DNA from: Gp6-AA40 sp035496255 | GTDB taxonomy: Bacteria > Acidobacteriota > Vicinamibacteria > Vicinamibacterales > UBA2999 | Assembly: GCA_035496255.1 (NCBI GenBank) | Contig: DATJEU010000013.1 | Span: 11,332 to 75,331 of the forward strand | Length of the DNA: 64,000 nt | Direction: 5' to 3' | Part shown: piece by piece, positions 7,897 through 16,376 of the stretch | How positions within the stretch are numbered: the stretch's first letter is position 1 | How the letters are laid out: each line of letters starts with the position of its first letter | The notes under the pieces: generated by a model | What the model was told of the DNA's origin: nothing | Database searches by the model: none | The model's input: the letters and a program-made list of their open reading frames with translations, nothing else | Program-made: the position numbers and the translations under genes

Positions 7897-8523
7897 TTGG
7901 GACCGGTGGGCACGACCGACTACACCAAGGCGCGGCGCCATCTGGCTCGGCGGGATCCCGTGCTTCGCGATCTCATTCGCGCGCATGGCGACTGCGGGCT
8001 TGCCGACGCGCAGCACACGGATCCGTTTCGCGCACTCGTCTCGGCGATGATCTCGCAGCAGCTCTCGACGAAGGCCGCAGCCACCATCAAGGCACGACTG
8101 GACGCGCTCGTCGGCGCACCGCTGACACCGACGCGGCTCGATGCGATTGGTGACGACGCGCTGCGCGCCGTCGGCTTGAGCCGTCAGAAGATCGCCTACA
8201 TCCGCGATTTGTGCGGGCGGGTCTCCAGTGGCGCGGTCGCGTTGCATGATTTCGATCGGATGACCGACGACGAGGTCGTTGAAGCGCTGATCAGCGTCAA
8301 AGGCATCGGGCGCTGGACGGCCGAGATGTTCCTCATGTTCCGCCTGCACCGTCCCGACGTCCTTCCGGTCGGCGACCTCGGCATCGTCAAGGCGGTGCAG
8401 AAGGCCTATCGGTTGCGCACAGTGCCGACGCCCGAGCGGCTGACGAAACTCGGCGAACCGTGGCGGCCGTATCGATCCGTCGCCTGCTGGTACCTGTGGG
8501 CCAGTCTGGACAACAAACCGTAA
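7897..8523 (+). CDS. DNA-3-methyladenine glycosylase, AlkA-type HhH-GPD
   Basis: A 208-residue base-excision repair glycosylase that removes alkylated purines. The helix-hairpin-helix is SVKGIGRWTAEMF (near residues 134-146), followed by the catalytic aspartate in VLPVGDLGIVKAV. DPFRALVSAMISQQLSTKAA is the typical N-terminal motif of AlkA-like enzymes. There is no iron-sulfur cysteine loop, unlike Nth/MutY. The start is either TTG at 7897 or GTG at 7906; neither has a clear ribosome site, and the gene probably depends on the gene 4 bases upstream. Confidence 0.88.
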   Translation: MGPVGTTDYTKARRHLARRDPVLRDLIRAHGDCGLADAQHTDPFRALVSAMISQQLSTKAAATIKARLDALVGAPLTPTRLDAIGDDALRAVGLSRQKIAYIRDLCGRVSSGAVALHDFDRMTDDEVVEALISVKGIGRWTAEMFLMFRLHRPDVLPVGDLGIVKAVQKAYRLRTVPTPERLTKLGEPWRPYRSVACWYLWASLDNKP

Positions 8524-8587
8524 GACCGCCTTCGCGCCGTGTCCGCCGACGTGGTGGCGGCCGACGTGAACGCGCCGGAGCACATCG

Positions 8588-11443
8588 ATGAAAAGACTTC
8601 TGACGTCAGCGCTGCTGTCCGTGCTCGTCGCCGCGAGCCTGGTGATCACGCCTGCTGCCCAGAGCGGCCAGGCTCCGCGACGGAGCCAGGCACCCGCGCC
8701 TGCCGCGCGAACCGCGGCGACGACACCACCGTCGTCGGTGCCGCGGCTGGCCGCGACCAAGTACACGCTGCCGAACGGGCTCGAAGTGATCCTGTCGCGG
8801 AAAACGGGCCTGCCGATGGTCGCCGTAAACCTGTACTACCACGTCGGGCCGGCGAATGAAGACAAGGGACGCACCGGATTCGCGCACCTCTTCGAGCACA
8901 TGATGTTCCAGAAGAGCAAGCACGTCCCCGAGGACAGCTACATCAAGTTCCTCGAAGATGCCGGCGCCAGCGACTTCAACGGCACGACCAACTTCGACTA
9001 TACGAATTACTTCGAAACGGTTCCCGCCGGCCGACTCGAATTGGCGCTCTGGCTCGAGTCGGATCGCATGGGCTATCTGCTGGACACGCTCGATCGCGCC
9101 TCGTTCGCCAACCAGCAGGACGTGGTCCGCAACGAGCGGCGGCAGTCAATCGAGAACACGCCGTATGGCCCGGCCGACGAAGAACTGGTGCACCTGCTGT
9201 TTCCCCAGGGCCATCCGTACTACGCGTCGATCATCGGCTCGCATCAGGACATCCAGGCCGCGAACCTGGATGATGCGAAGAAGTTCTTCAAGCAGTTCTA
9301 CGCGCCCAACAACGCGACGCTCGCCATCGTCGGCGACTTCGACGCCGCCCAGATCCGGCAACTCGTCGCGAAGTACTTCGGCACCTTCAAGAAGGGTGAT
9401 CCCGTCGCGGCGCCGACCGTTCAGACGCCGCCGATTACCAGCGAGCGTCGCAAGACCGTGCCGTCGCGCGTCGAGCTGCAGCGCGTGTCGATGGCGTGGT
9501 TGACCGCGCCCTTCTTCAAGCCCGGCGATGCAGAAGCCGACATGACCGCCACGATTCTCGGCGGTGGTCGTTCCAGCCGTTTGTACAAGTCGCTGGTCTA
9601 CGAGAAGCAGATCGCGCAGAGCGTGCAGGCGTATCAGCAGTCGCTGCAGTTGCAGTCGATATTCCAGATCGAAGCGACCGCGCGCCCTGGACACACCGCT
9701 GAGGAACTCGAAAAGGCCATCGACGAAGAGATCGCCAAACTCGTGGCGGCGCCGCCGGATGCAAGTGAGGTCGAGCGTGCGCGCAACACGTTCGAGACGG
9801 CGACGGTCGGTGGACTCGAGAGCATTTCCGGCCTCGCCCACCGCCTGAACATTTACAACCACTATCTGAAGACGCCCGATTACATCCAGCAGGACTTCGC
9901 CCGTTACCGGACCGTGACGCCGGCGATCGTGCAGCAGTGGGCGCGCGACAACCTGAAGACGTCGGCTCGCGCCGTCGTGTACGCCGTGCCCGGCCAGCCG
10001 CAGCTCGGGCCGCCGGTGCCGACGCCGGAACCGGTGAAGAGCAGTGAAGGTGAGGGCACGGAATCGGTCAACAAGGACGAGCCGTGGCGCGCCAATCCGC
10101 CGAAGGGTTTTTCGAAGCCGCTGGTCCTTGAAACGCCGCAGTCCGCGAAGCTCGCCAACGGTCTCGATTTGATCCTGGTGGAACGCCATGCGGTGCCGAT
10201 CATCGCGGCCAACCTGGTGTTCAAGAACGGCAGCGACTCGAATCCGCAGGACAAGCCCGGACTCGCCGCGTTCACCGCCGCCATGCTCGATGAAGGCACG
10301 ACGACCAGGAGCTCGCTGCAGATCGCCGATGCAGTCGCGCAGCTTGGCGCGTCGCTGGCGACCGGCAGCGGCGTCGACTCCAGCAACGTCACCACGCGGG
10401 CGCTGACGCGCAACTTCCCGGCGGCGCTCGACATCCTCGCCGACGTCGTGCTGCATCCCTCGTTTCCTGCCGACGAACTCGAACGGCAGCGGGCCAGCCG
10501 CGTCGCGCAGCTTGCGCAGATCAAGGAGGACCCGGCCGACACCGCGCGGCGAGTCACATCCGCGGTGTTGTTCGGCGCGAATCATCCATACGGCTATCCC
10601 GAGCTGGGAACGGAAGCGGCGGTCAAGGCCATGAAGCGCGATGACCTGCAGGCGTTCTGGCAGCAGAACTACGTGCCGAACAACGCGGCGCTGGTCGTGG
10701 CGGGTGATATCACGATGGCGCAGCTCCGAACGCTGGCGGAGAAGACGTTGGGTGGATGGCAGATGGGAACGCCCGCGCGGCCAAAACTCGACGCGCCGGC
10801 CGCACCATCGGCCAAGGTGGTGATCGTCGACGCGCCTGGCGCACCGCAGACGCAGGTCCGTGTCGCGACGCTGGCGGCCCCGCGATCGTCGCCCGACTTC
10901 CGGCCGCTGCAACTGCTGAACATCCCACTCGGCGGCAACTTCTCGAGCCGCATCAATCTCAACCTGCGCGAAAAGAATGGGTTCAGTTACGGGACGAATT
11001 CGCAGGTGACCTTCCGCCGCGCCGCGGGGACGTTCCAGGTGGGAGGCGGCGTACGGACCGACGCGACCGGTCCGGCCGTCAACGAGATCATGAACGAGCT
11101 GAAGGGTGTGCTCGATCATCCGATCACTGCCCAGGAACTCGCCGCGGCGAAGGACAGCCTGTCCAACTCGCTGCCCGGCGCGTTCGAAACCAACGCGAAC
11201 GCGGTCGCCAACTACTCGAACGTCTTCACCTACGATCTTGGCCTCGACTACTACGCGAACTACGCCGAGCAGGTCCGCGCGGTGACGCTGCCCCAGACCG
11301 CCGCTGTCGCCACGAAGTACGTCGTCCCGCAGAACCTCGTGGTCGTGGCGGTCGGCGACAAGGAAAAAATCGAGCCGGAGCTGAAGAAGCTGAACCTCGG
11401 CCCGATCGAGCACCGGGACGCAGAGGGGAAGGTCATTCCGTAA
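8588..11443 (+). CDS. Exported M16 (pitrilysin-type) zinc peptidase, two tandem M16 units
   Basis: A 951-residue periplasmic metallopeptidase. Residues 1-25 are a signal peptide ending near PAAQSGQ. The first M16 unit (about 55-470) has the inverted zinc motif HxxEH in GFAHLFEHMMF, plus NERRQSIENTPYG carrying the distal glutamate. The second unit (about 510-940) begins KLANGLDLILVERH and lacks HxxEH (it reads PGLAAFTAAMLDEG), so it is the inactive partner half normally encoded by a separate gene; here both are fused. GGAG eight bases before the ATG serves as ribosome site. Substrates are unknown. Confidence 0.9.
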   Translation: MKRLLTSALLSVLVAASLVITPAAQSGQAPRRSQAPAPAARTAATTPPSSVPRLAATKYTLPNGLEVILSRKTGLPMVAVNLYYHVGPANEDKGRTGFAHLFEHMMFQKSKHVPEDSYIKFLEDAGASDFNGTTNFDYTNYFETVPAGRLELALWLESDRMGYLLDTLDRASFANQQDVVRNERRQSIENTPYGPADEELVHLLFPQGHPYYASIIGSHQDIQAANLDDAKKFFKQFYAPNNATLAIVGDFDAAQIRQLVAKYFGTFKKGDPVAAPTVQTPPITSERRKTVPSRVELQRVSMAWLTAPFFKPGDAEADMTATILGGGRSSRLYKSLVYEKQIAQSVQAYQQSLQLQSIFQIEATARPGHTAEELEKAIDEEIAKLVAAPPDASEVERARNTFETATVGGLESISGLAHRLNIYNHYLKTPDYIQQDFARYRTVTPAIVQQWARDNLKTSARAVVYAVPGQPQLGPPVPTPEPVKSSEGEGTESVNKDEPWRANPPKGFSKPLVLETPQSAKLANGLDLILVERHAVPIIAANLVFKNGSDSNPQDKPGLAAFTAAMLDEGTTTRSSLQIADAVAQLGASLATGSGVDSSNVTTRALTRNFPAALDILADVVLHPSFPADELERQRASRVAQLAQIKEDPADTARRVTSAVLFGANHPYGYPELGTEAAVKAMKRDDLQAFWQQNYVPNNAALVVAGDITMAQLRTLAEKTLGGWQMGTPARPKLDAPAAPSAKVVIVDAPGAPQTQVRVATLAAPRSSPDFRPLQLLNIPLGGNFSSRINLNLREKNGFSYGTNSQVTFRRAAGTFQVGGGVRTDATGPAVNEIMNELKGVLDHPITAQELAAAKDSLSNSLPGAFETNANAVANYSNVFTYDLGLDYYANYAEQVRAVTLPQTAAVATKYVVPQNLVVVAVGDKEKIEPELKKLNLGPIEHRDAEGKVIP

Positions 11444-11557
11444 CTCCCAACTCCCAACCCGGACCCGACCCAACTCCCAGGTGACCGCGCAAATCTCGAG
11501 CGCTTGGGAGTTGCCACGTGGGGAGTTGAGTTGGCTCGGCTCTTCGGTTGGGAGTTG
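11444..11557. repeat. GGGAGTTG word-type inverted repeat upstream of cysM
   Basis: The left arm repeats AACTCCCAACTCCCAACCC, and the right arm repeats TTGGGAGTTG and GGGGAGTTGAG. The right arm runs into the extended -10 promoter of the cysteine synthase gene, so the element supplies part of that promoter. Confidence 0.75.
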
Positions 11558-11587
11558 ATATAATTTCCGACTGTCCCAGTCGGATAT
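11556..11587 (+). promoter_or_regulatory. cysM promoter with IscR type-1-like operator
   Basis: An extended -10 (TGATATAAT, hexamer 11559-11564) is followed directly by a palindrome with perfect 6-base arms, CCGACT-N5-AGTCGG, then ATAT (11563-11587). Aligned to the E. coli IscR type-1 consensus as I recall it, 20 of 25 positions agree. The site covers the expected transcription start and runs onto the ATG at 11586. An almost identical site precedes iscR at 14582. Confidence 0.75.
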
Positions 11588-12521
11588 GCCAGTCGCCACT
11601 CCCGGGCTTCCCCGTACGGCAGCCTCAGTCGTCGATCTCATTGGAAATACGCCGTTGATCCGCCTGGCCGGGTTCGAAGCCGGTCTGCGCAACGTGGAGC
11701 TCTACGCCAAGGCCGAGTGGCGGAATCCGGGCGGGTCGGTGAAGGACCGTGCGGCGGCGCGGATGATCCTCGAGGGCGAGCGTTCGGGCGCGCTGACCAG
11801 GGACCGCATCATCCTCGACGCGACTTCAGGGAATACCGGGATCGCCTACGCGATGATCGGCGCGGCTCGCGGCTATCGCGTGCGGCTGTGCGTGCCGGAG
11901 AACGTGACGCCGGAGCGGAAGAAGATCCTCCAGGCCTTCGGCGCGGATGTCATCTTCACGGATCCGATGCAGGGATCCGATGGTGCGATCCTGAAGGTCA
12001 AAGAGATGTACGCCGGGCGACCGGATCTCTACTTCTATCCCGACCAGTACAACAACGAGCACAACTGGCGCGCGCACTATGACGGGACGGCGCCGGAAAT
12101 CATCGAGCAGACCGAAGGGCGGCTGACGCATTTCGTCGCCGGACTCGGTACCAGCGGGACCTTTATCGGCGCGGGCCGGCGCCTGCGGGAATTCAATGCC
12201 GGCGTTCGGCTTATTTCGGTGCAGCCCGATTCGCCGCTGCACGGCCTCGAAGGCCTCAAGCACATGGAGACGGCGATCGTGCCGGGTATCTACGATCCGG
12301 CGCTGGCCGACGAGGACCTTGGCATTCCAACCGAAGACGCCTTCGAGCTGACGCGCCAGCTCGCGCAGCATGGATTGTTCGTCGGTATTTCGAGCGGTGC
12401 GGCGCTGGCAGGCGCGCTCCACGTGGCGCGCCGCACGACCGACGCCGTGATCGTTGCGATCTTTCCGGATGGCGGCGAGAAATATTTGTCGGAGCGCTTC
12501 TGGACGGAGAGGACGAGCTAG
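11586..12521 (+). CDS. cysM: CysM-type cysteine synthase (PLP-dependent, likely CysO-using)
   Basis: A 311-residue fold-type II PLP enzyme forming cysteine from an activated serine. IGNTPLIRL and NPGGSVKDRAAARM (catalytic lysine) are diagnostic, with TSGNTG and GTSGTF phosphate and substrate loops and GISSGAALAG near the end. The next three genes encode a JAMM protease, a ThiS/CysO-like sulfur carrier and a MoeZ-like activator, the set known in Mycobacterium to feed sulfur to CysM as CysO thiocarboxylate and then release cysteine. Use of CysO here is inferred from that context. The short leader leaves little room for a ribosome site. Confidence 0.88.
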   Translation: MPVATPGLPRTAASVVDLIGNTPLIRLAGFEAGLRNVELYAKAEWRNPGGSVKDRAAARMILEGERSGALTRDRIILDATSGNTGIAYAMIGAARGYRVRLCVPENVTPERKKILQAFGADVIFTDPMQGSDGAILKVKEMYAGRPDLYFYPDQYNNEHNWRAHYDGTAPEIIEQTEGRLTHFVAGLGTSGTFIGAGRRLREFNAGVRLISVQPDSPLHGLEGLKHMETAIVPGIYDPALADEDLGIPTEDAFELTRQLAQHGLFVGISSGAALAGALHVARRTTDAVIVAIFPDGGEKYLSERFWTERTS

Positions 12522-12964
12522 TGGCGCTCTCACTCGGCCCGGGGATAGACGGTGCCATTCGCGCGCACGGCGTCGAGACGTATCCCAACGAATGCTGCGG
12601 TGCGCTGATCGGTCGTGACGGCGTGGTGACGGTGACCTACGCGCTGCCGAACACGACCGAGGAGGGGCCGCGGCGACGGTTCCTGGTCCGCCCGGCCGAT
12701 TACCGCGAGGCGGAGAAGAAGGCTACCGAGGCCGGTGGCGATCTGCTCGGTTTCTACCATTCGCACCCTGATCATCCGGCCCGGCCGTCGCAGTACGACC
12801 TCGATCACGCGTGGCCGTTTTTCTCGTACGTCATCGTTTCCGTCCGGCAAGGCGTCCCAGAGGACATGACGTCGTGGCGCCTGCGGGAGGATCGGTCTGC
12901 TTTTGATCCTGAGGAGTTAAGCAATTCGTCGGACGGGCCTCGCGAAGCAGGCCCGTCGGAGTAG
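12521..12964 (+). CDS. mec: JAMM/MPN+ metalloprotease, Mec-like
   Basis: A 147-residue zinc peptidase. The JAMM motif is complete: Glu in ETYPNECCG and HSHPDHPARPSQYD (HxH, then SxxD). In mycobacteria, Mec cleaves cysteine from the CysO-cysteine adduct; the neighbouring cysM and carrier genes suggest the same job. It may also trim two residues from the carrier's C-terminus (see the carrier entry). The GTG start overlaps the cysM stop (TAGTG). The last 12 codons (SDGPREAGPSE) lie in a hairpin, so the tail may be repeat-derived. Confidence 0.85.
   Translation: MALSLGPGIDGAIRAHGVETYPNECCGALIGRDGVVTVTYALPNTTEEGPRRRFLVRPADYREAEKKATEAGGDLLGFYHSHPDHPARPSQYDLDHAWPFFSYVIVSVRQGVPEDMTSWRLREDRSAFDPEELSNSSDGPREAGPSE
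12934..12962. terminator. Hairpin over the mec stop region
   Basis: CGGACGGGCCT and AGGCCCGTCGGA are near-perfect complements around CGCGAAGC. No T-run follows, so it may be a REP-like element or a processing site rather than a Rho-independent terminator. It lies 3 bases before the next start. Confidence 0.4.
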
Positions 12965-12966
12965 AC

Positions 12967-13248
12967 ATGCCAAACACGATCAACATCCCGACCCCACTGC
13001 GTCCGTTCACCGACAGGAAGGAAGCCGTTGAAGTCAGCGGCGCGACCGTCGGTGAGCTCCTGGCCGACTTGACGAAGAAGTACGACGGGCTGCGCAAGCA
13101 CCTCTACACCGACGAGGGTAAGCTGCGGAACTTCGTCAACGTGTACCTGAATGACGAGGACATCCGGTACTTGCAGAAGGAGCAGACGCCGGTGAAGACG
13201 GGCGACACGCTGAGCATCGTGCCAAGCGTCGCCGGCGGACGGAGCTGA
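12967..13248 (+). CDS. cysO: ThiS/MoaD-family sulfur carrier, CysO-like
   Basis: A 93-residue ubiquitin-fold protein whose C-terminal glycine carries sulfur as a thiocarboxylate. Strand and helix pattern fits MoaD/CysO: IPTPLRPFTDRKEAVEV, TVGELLADLTKKY, VNVYLNDEDIRYL, DTLSIVPSVAGG. It ends VAGGRS, with two residues after the Gly-Gly that must be terminal to be adenylated. Some carriers of this family (QbsE) are trimmed by a JAMM protease, and mec is directly upstream, so processing before activation by the downstream MoeZ-like protein is a reasonable inference. Confidence 0.85.
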   Translation: MPNTINIPTPLRPFTDRKEAVEVSGATVGELLADLTKKYDGLRKHLYTDEGKLRNFVNVYLNDEDIRYLQKEQTPVKTGDTLSIVPSVAGGRS

Positions 13249-13254
13249 ACGTGT

Positions 13255-13306
13255 GGCGCGGACCCTGGTGAGGTCCGCGAAGCGGGCCCGACAGGGTTCG
13301 CCCCAC
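13255..13306. repeat. REP-like repeat (GTGGCGCGGACC...GGTCCGCG type)
   Basis: CGCGGACC and GGTCCGCG form a hairpin, followed by GCGGGCCCGACAGGGTTCGCC. The same element with small changes is found at 25664, 35330 and 61880. It lies between the carrier and MoeZ genes, just before the AGGAG ribosome site. Confidence 0.7.
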
Positions 13307-13319
13307 AGGAGACACGAGA

Positions 13320-14504
13320 ATGATGACCGAGACTGAAGTGGACCTCCCGACGCTGTCGCCAGACGAGATCAAGCGGTACAGCCGCCACCTGATCATGCCG
13401 GAGGTCGGCATGGACAAGCAGCGACGGCTCAAGGCCGGCAGCGTCCTGTGCATTGGCGCCGGCGGCCTCGGCTCACCGGCGGCGATGTATCTCGCCGCGG
13501 CCGGTATCGGCCGCATCGGCATGGTCGACTTCGACGTCGTCGATTTCAGCAACCTGCAGCGGCAATTGCTGCACGGGACGAAAGACGTCGGCACGTCGAA
13601 GAACGAATCGGCGAAGCGCCGCCTCAACGATCTCAACCCGCACGTGCAGGTGGACACCTACGAGACGCTCCTCAGCTCGCAGAACGCGCTCGACCTGTTC
13701 AAGGACTACGACGTGATCCTCGACGGGACCGACAACTTCCCGACGCGGTATCTCGTGAACGACGCGTGCGTGCTGACCGGTAAGCCGAATGCGTACGGCA
13801 GCATCTTCCGGTTCGAGGGGCAGGCGTCGGTGTTCGCGACCAAAGATGGCCCGTGCTACCGGTGCCTCTATCCTGAGCCGCCGCCGCCGGGCCTCGTGCC
13901 AAGCTGCGCGGAAGGCGGCGTGCTCGGCGTGCTGCCGGGCATCATCGGCGTGATCCAGGCGACCGAGACGATCAAGCTGATCACCGGCATCGGCGAGCCG
14001 CTGATCGGCCGCTTCATGATCTACGACGCGCTCAAGATGAAATTCCGCGAGCTCAAGCTGCGGAAGGATCCCGAGTGCCCGGTGTGCGGTGACCATCCCA
14101 CCGTGACCAGGCTGATCGACTACGAACAGTTCTGCGGCATCCGGCCCGAGCCGGACCTGTCGCAGGTGGCAGGAGCGAACGTGAACGACTGGGAAATCAC
14201 GCCGGTTGAATTGAAGAAGAAGCTCGATGCGGGCGAGACCCCGTTCATCCTCGACGTGCGCGAGCCGAACGAGTACCAGATCAACCGCATCGCGGGGTCG
14301 ACGCTGATCCCGCTTGGCGAGCTGCCGCGGCGTTACCAGGAACTGCCGCGCGATCGCGCCATCATCGCGCAGTGCAAGTCGGGCGCGCGCAGCGCCAAGG
14401 CGATGGACTTTCTGAAGTCGGTCGGCTTCACGGACGTGAAGAACCTGAAGGGCGGCATTCTGGAGTGGATCGACAAGGTCGATCCGAGCCAGCCCAAGTA
14501 CTGA
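13320..14504 (+). CDS. moeZ: MoeZ/MoeB-type adenylyltransferase with C-terminal rhodanese domain
   Basis: A 394-residue E1-like enzyme that adenylates the C-terminus of sulfur carriers and passes sulfur to them. Residues about 20-260 are the ThiF/MoeB domain: IGAGGLGSP nucleotide loop, Arg finger region QRQLLHG, GTDNF, and zinc cysteines in CYRCLYP and CPVCGDH. Residues about 285-390 are a rhodanese domain with active-site cysteine in IIAQCKSGARSAKA. This matches MoeZ of mycobacteria, which activates CysO. AGGAG at 13307 lies 8 bases before the ATG. It ends 133 bases before iscR. Confidence 0.92.
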   Translation: MMTETEVDLPTLSPDEIKRYSRHLIMPEVGMDKQRRLKAGSVLCIGAGGLGSPAAMYLAAAGIGRIGMVDFDVVDFSNLQRQLLHGTKDVGTSKNESAKRRLNDLNPHVQVDTYETLLSSQNALDLFKDYDVILDGTDNFPTRYLVNDACVLTGKPNAYGSIFRFEGQASVFATKDGPCYRCLYPEPPPPGLVPSCAEGGVLGVLPGIIGVIQATETIKLITGIGEPLIGRFMIYDALKMKFRELKLRKDPECPVCGDHPTVTRLIDYEQFCGIRPEPDLSQVAGANVNDWEITPVELKKKLDAGETPFILDVREPNEYQINRIAGSTLIPLGELPRRYQELPRDRAIIAQCKSGARSAKAMDFLKSVGFTDVKNLKGGILEWIDKVDPSQPKY

Positions 14505-14555
14505 GTGCTCATCAGGAATCAGGATGCCTCGATTCCTCAGTAATGCCGACCAATG

Positions 14556-14606
14556 TTGACGGATATGTCGCGGCGCCCGTAAAATACGACTTTCGCAGTC
14601 GGATAT
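14556..14606 (+). promoter_or_regulatory. iscR promoter with IscR type-1-like operator
   Basis: TTGACG (14556-14561), an 18-base spacer and TAAAAT (14580-14585) form a sigma-70-type promoter. The operator ACGACT-N5-AGTCGG followed by ATAT (14582-14606) begins in the last bases of the -10, in the same register as the site at cysM. Both sites have CGACT/AGTCG half-sites and the same right flank GGATAT. Autoregulation by the Rrf2 protein encoded 31 bases downstream is inferred. Confidence 0.78.
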
Positions 14607-14637
14607 TTGTCCGGCTTGTACCAGCGGCACTGAAGCG

Positions 14638-15087
14638 ATGTTGAGGCTCTCGAAAAAAGCGGACTACGCGTTGATCGCGATGAAGCATCTGGCTCGCAAG
14701 GCGAGCGGGGCGCCGTCGACGAGTGCGCGTGAGATCGCCGAGCAGTACGACATCCCGATTGAGCTCATGGCCAAGGTGCTGCAGCGGCTGGTTCGCACCG
14801 GCCTGCTCGTGTCCACGCAGGGCACGAGGGGCGGTTACACCCTCAGCCGGCCATCCATGGCGATCAGCATCGCTGATGTGATCCAGGCGATCGACGGTCC
14901 GTTTACCGTCACCGCCTGTTCGACGGAAAAGAACGATTGCGAGCAGTACAGCAAGTGCAGCATCCGCGACCCGCTCTGGCAGATCAAGGAACGGATCGTG
15001 GAAGCGCTTGACACCGTCACCCTCGCCGAAATGGCGTCTGACAACATCCCAACGGCCCCAATGCCCGTAGCAGTGGTACGACGATGA
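14638..15087 (+). CDS. iscR: Rrf2-family Fe-S regulator, IscR-like
   Basis: A 149-residue winged-helix regulator. LRLSKKADYALIAMKHLA is the Rrf2 N-terminal signature, and the wing is STQGTRGGYTLSRP. Three cysteines at 94, 101 and 107 (TACSTEKNDCEQYSKC) correspond to the 2Fe-2S ligands of E. coli IscR (92, 98, 104). It heads the isc operon and overlaps iscS by ATGA. Holo-IscR represses its own operon in E. coli through type-1 sites; two such sites lie upstream of cysM and of this gene, and a third, weaker one before nadA. Confidence 0.9.
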   Translation: MLRLSKKADYALIAMKHLARKASGAPSTSAREIAEQYDIPIELMAKVLQRLVRTGLLVSTQGTRGGYTLSRPSMAISIADVIQAIDGPFTVTACSTEKNDCEQYSKCSIRDPLWQIKERIVEALDTVTLAEMASDNIPTAPMPVAVVRR

Positions 15088-16298
15088 AACTTCCGATCTA
15101 CATGGACTATCACGCCACGACGCCCGTCGATCCGCGGGTGCTCGAGGCCATGCTGCCGTACTTCACGCAGCACTTCGGCAATCCGGCCAGCCGCAACCAC
15201 GCGTTCGGCTGGGAGGCGGAGGAGGCCGTCGAAACCGCGCGCAAGCAGGTGGCGGATCTGATCGGTGCCACCGCCAAGGAGATCATCTTTACCAGCGGCG
15301 CCACCGAGGCGAACAACCTCGCGATCAAGGGCGCCGCGGAGATGTACCGCGAGAAGGGCAATCACGTCATCACGTGCGTGACCGAGCACAAGGCGGTCAT
15401 CGACACGTGCAAGAAGCTGGAAAAGCAGGGGGCGCGCGTCACCTAACTGCCGGTGCAGAAGGATGGCCGCATCAGCCTCGACGAGCTGCGCGCGGCGATC
15501 ACCGACAAGACGATCCTCATCACGATCATGACCGCCAACAACGAGATCGGCGTGTTGCAGCCGGTGGCCGAGATCGGCGCGATCGCGAAGGAGAAGGGGA
15601 TCCTCTTCCACACCGATGCGGTGCAGGCCGCCGGCAAAGTGCCGTTCAACGTCAACGAGGTTAAAGCCGACCTGGTGTCGATGAGCGCGCACAAGATGTA
15701 CGGACCGAAGGGTGTCGGCGCGCTCTACGTGCGGCGCCGCAATCCGCGCGTGCTGCTGGCGGAACAGATCAACGGCGGCGGCCACGAGCGCGGCATGCGC
15801 TCCGGCACGCTGAACGTTCCGGGCATCGTCGGTTTCGGCAAGGCAGCGGAGCTCGCGCGCACCGGTATGGCGGACGAGAGCCAGCGGCTGCGCGGGCTGC
15901 GCGATCGCCTCAACGAGAAGCTCCACAAGAACCTCGACGAGATTTACGTCAACGGCTCGATGGAGCACCGGCTGCCGCACAGTCTGAACATCTCGTTTGC
16001 CTACGTCGAGGGTGAATCGCTCCTCATGGGCATCAACGACGTCGCGGTCTCCTCCGGATCAGCCTGCACGTCGGCAAGCCTCGAGCCGTCCTACGTGCTG
16101 AAGGCGCTCGGCGCCGGCGACGACCTGGCGCACTCGTCGATTCGTTTCGGGCTCGGCCGGTGGACGACGGACGAGGAAGTCGATTACGTGGTGGAGAAGC
16201 TGACGACGGTCGTGCGCCGGCTGCGCGAGATGTCGCCGCTCTACGAGATGGTCAAGGAAGGCGTCGACCTCACGAAGATGCAGTGGGTGGCGCATTGA
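15084..16298 (+). pseudogene. iscS: Cysteine desulfurase IscS interrupted by an in-frame TAA codon
   Basis: IscS takes sulfur from cysteine and donates it to IscU and other acceptors. Read through, the frame gives 404 codons, the length of E. coli IscS. Codon 121 (15444-15446) is TAA in ...GARVT*LPVQ, where relatives have VTYLP, so one C-to-A or T-to-A change at the third base would explain it. No frame shift is present. The rest is intact: PLP lysine in SAHKMYGPKG, and catalytic cysteine loop SGSACTSASLEPSYVL with the usual tail. The downstream half could restart at GTG 15453, but that product would lack the N-terminal PLP-contact region. A sequencing error, a recent mutation or readthrough cannot be separated here. 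Confidence 0.9.
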
Positions 16299-16366
16299 GG
16301 CGCGTCTAAAGAACAAGACGCGCCCTACGGGTACCTGTAGGGCAGGTCCTGCTCTGTGGACCTGCC
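16299..16366. repeat. Two hairpins in the iscS-iscU gap
   Basis: GGCGCGTCT and AAGACGCGCC form one stem. GGCAGGTCC and GGACCTGCC form a perfect 9-base stem around TGCTCTGT. It resembles the GGACC...GGTCC REP group. Because it lies within the operon, it may act in transcript processing or attenuation. Confidence 0.65.
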
Positions 16367-16376
16367 GGAGAGAACA

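Noticed and set aside
9146..11692. 848-codon reverse-strand frame opposite the M16 peptidase gene.
   Set aside because: Arg-rich shadow without motifs; the forward frame has complete peptidase motifs.
15453..16298. The second half of iscS as an independent gene starting at GTG 15453.
   Set aside because: It is the same frame as the first half and would lack the N-terminal third of the PLP fold; no ribosome site is present.
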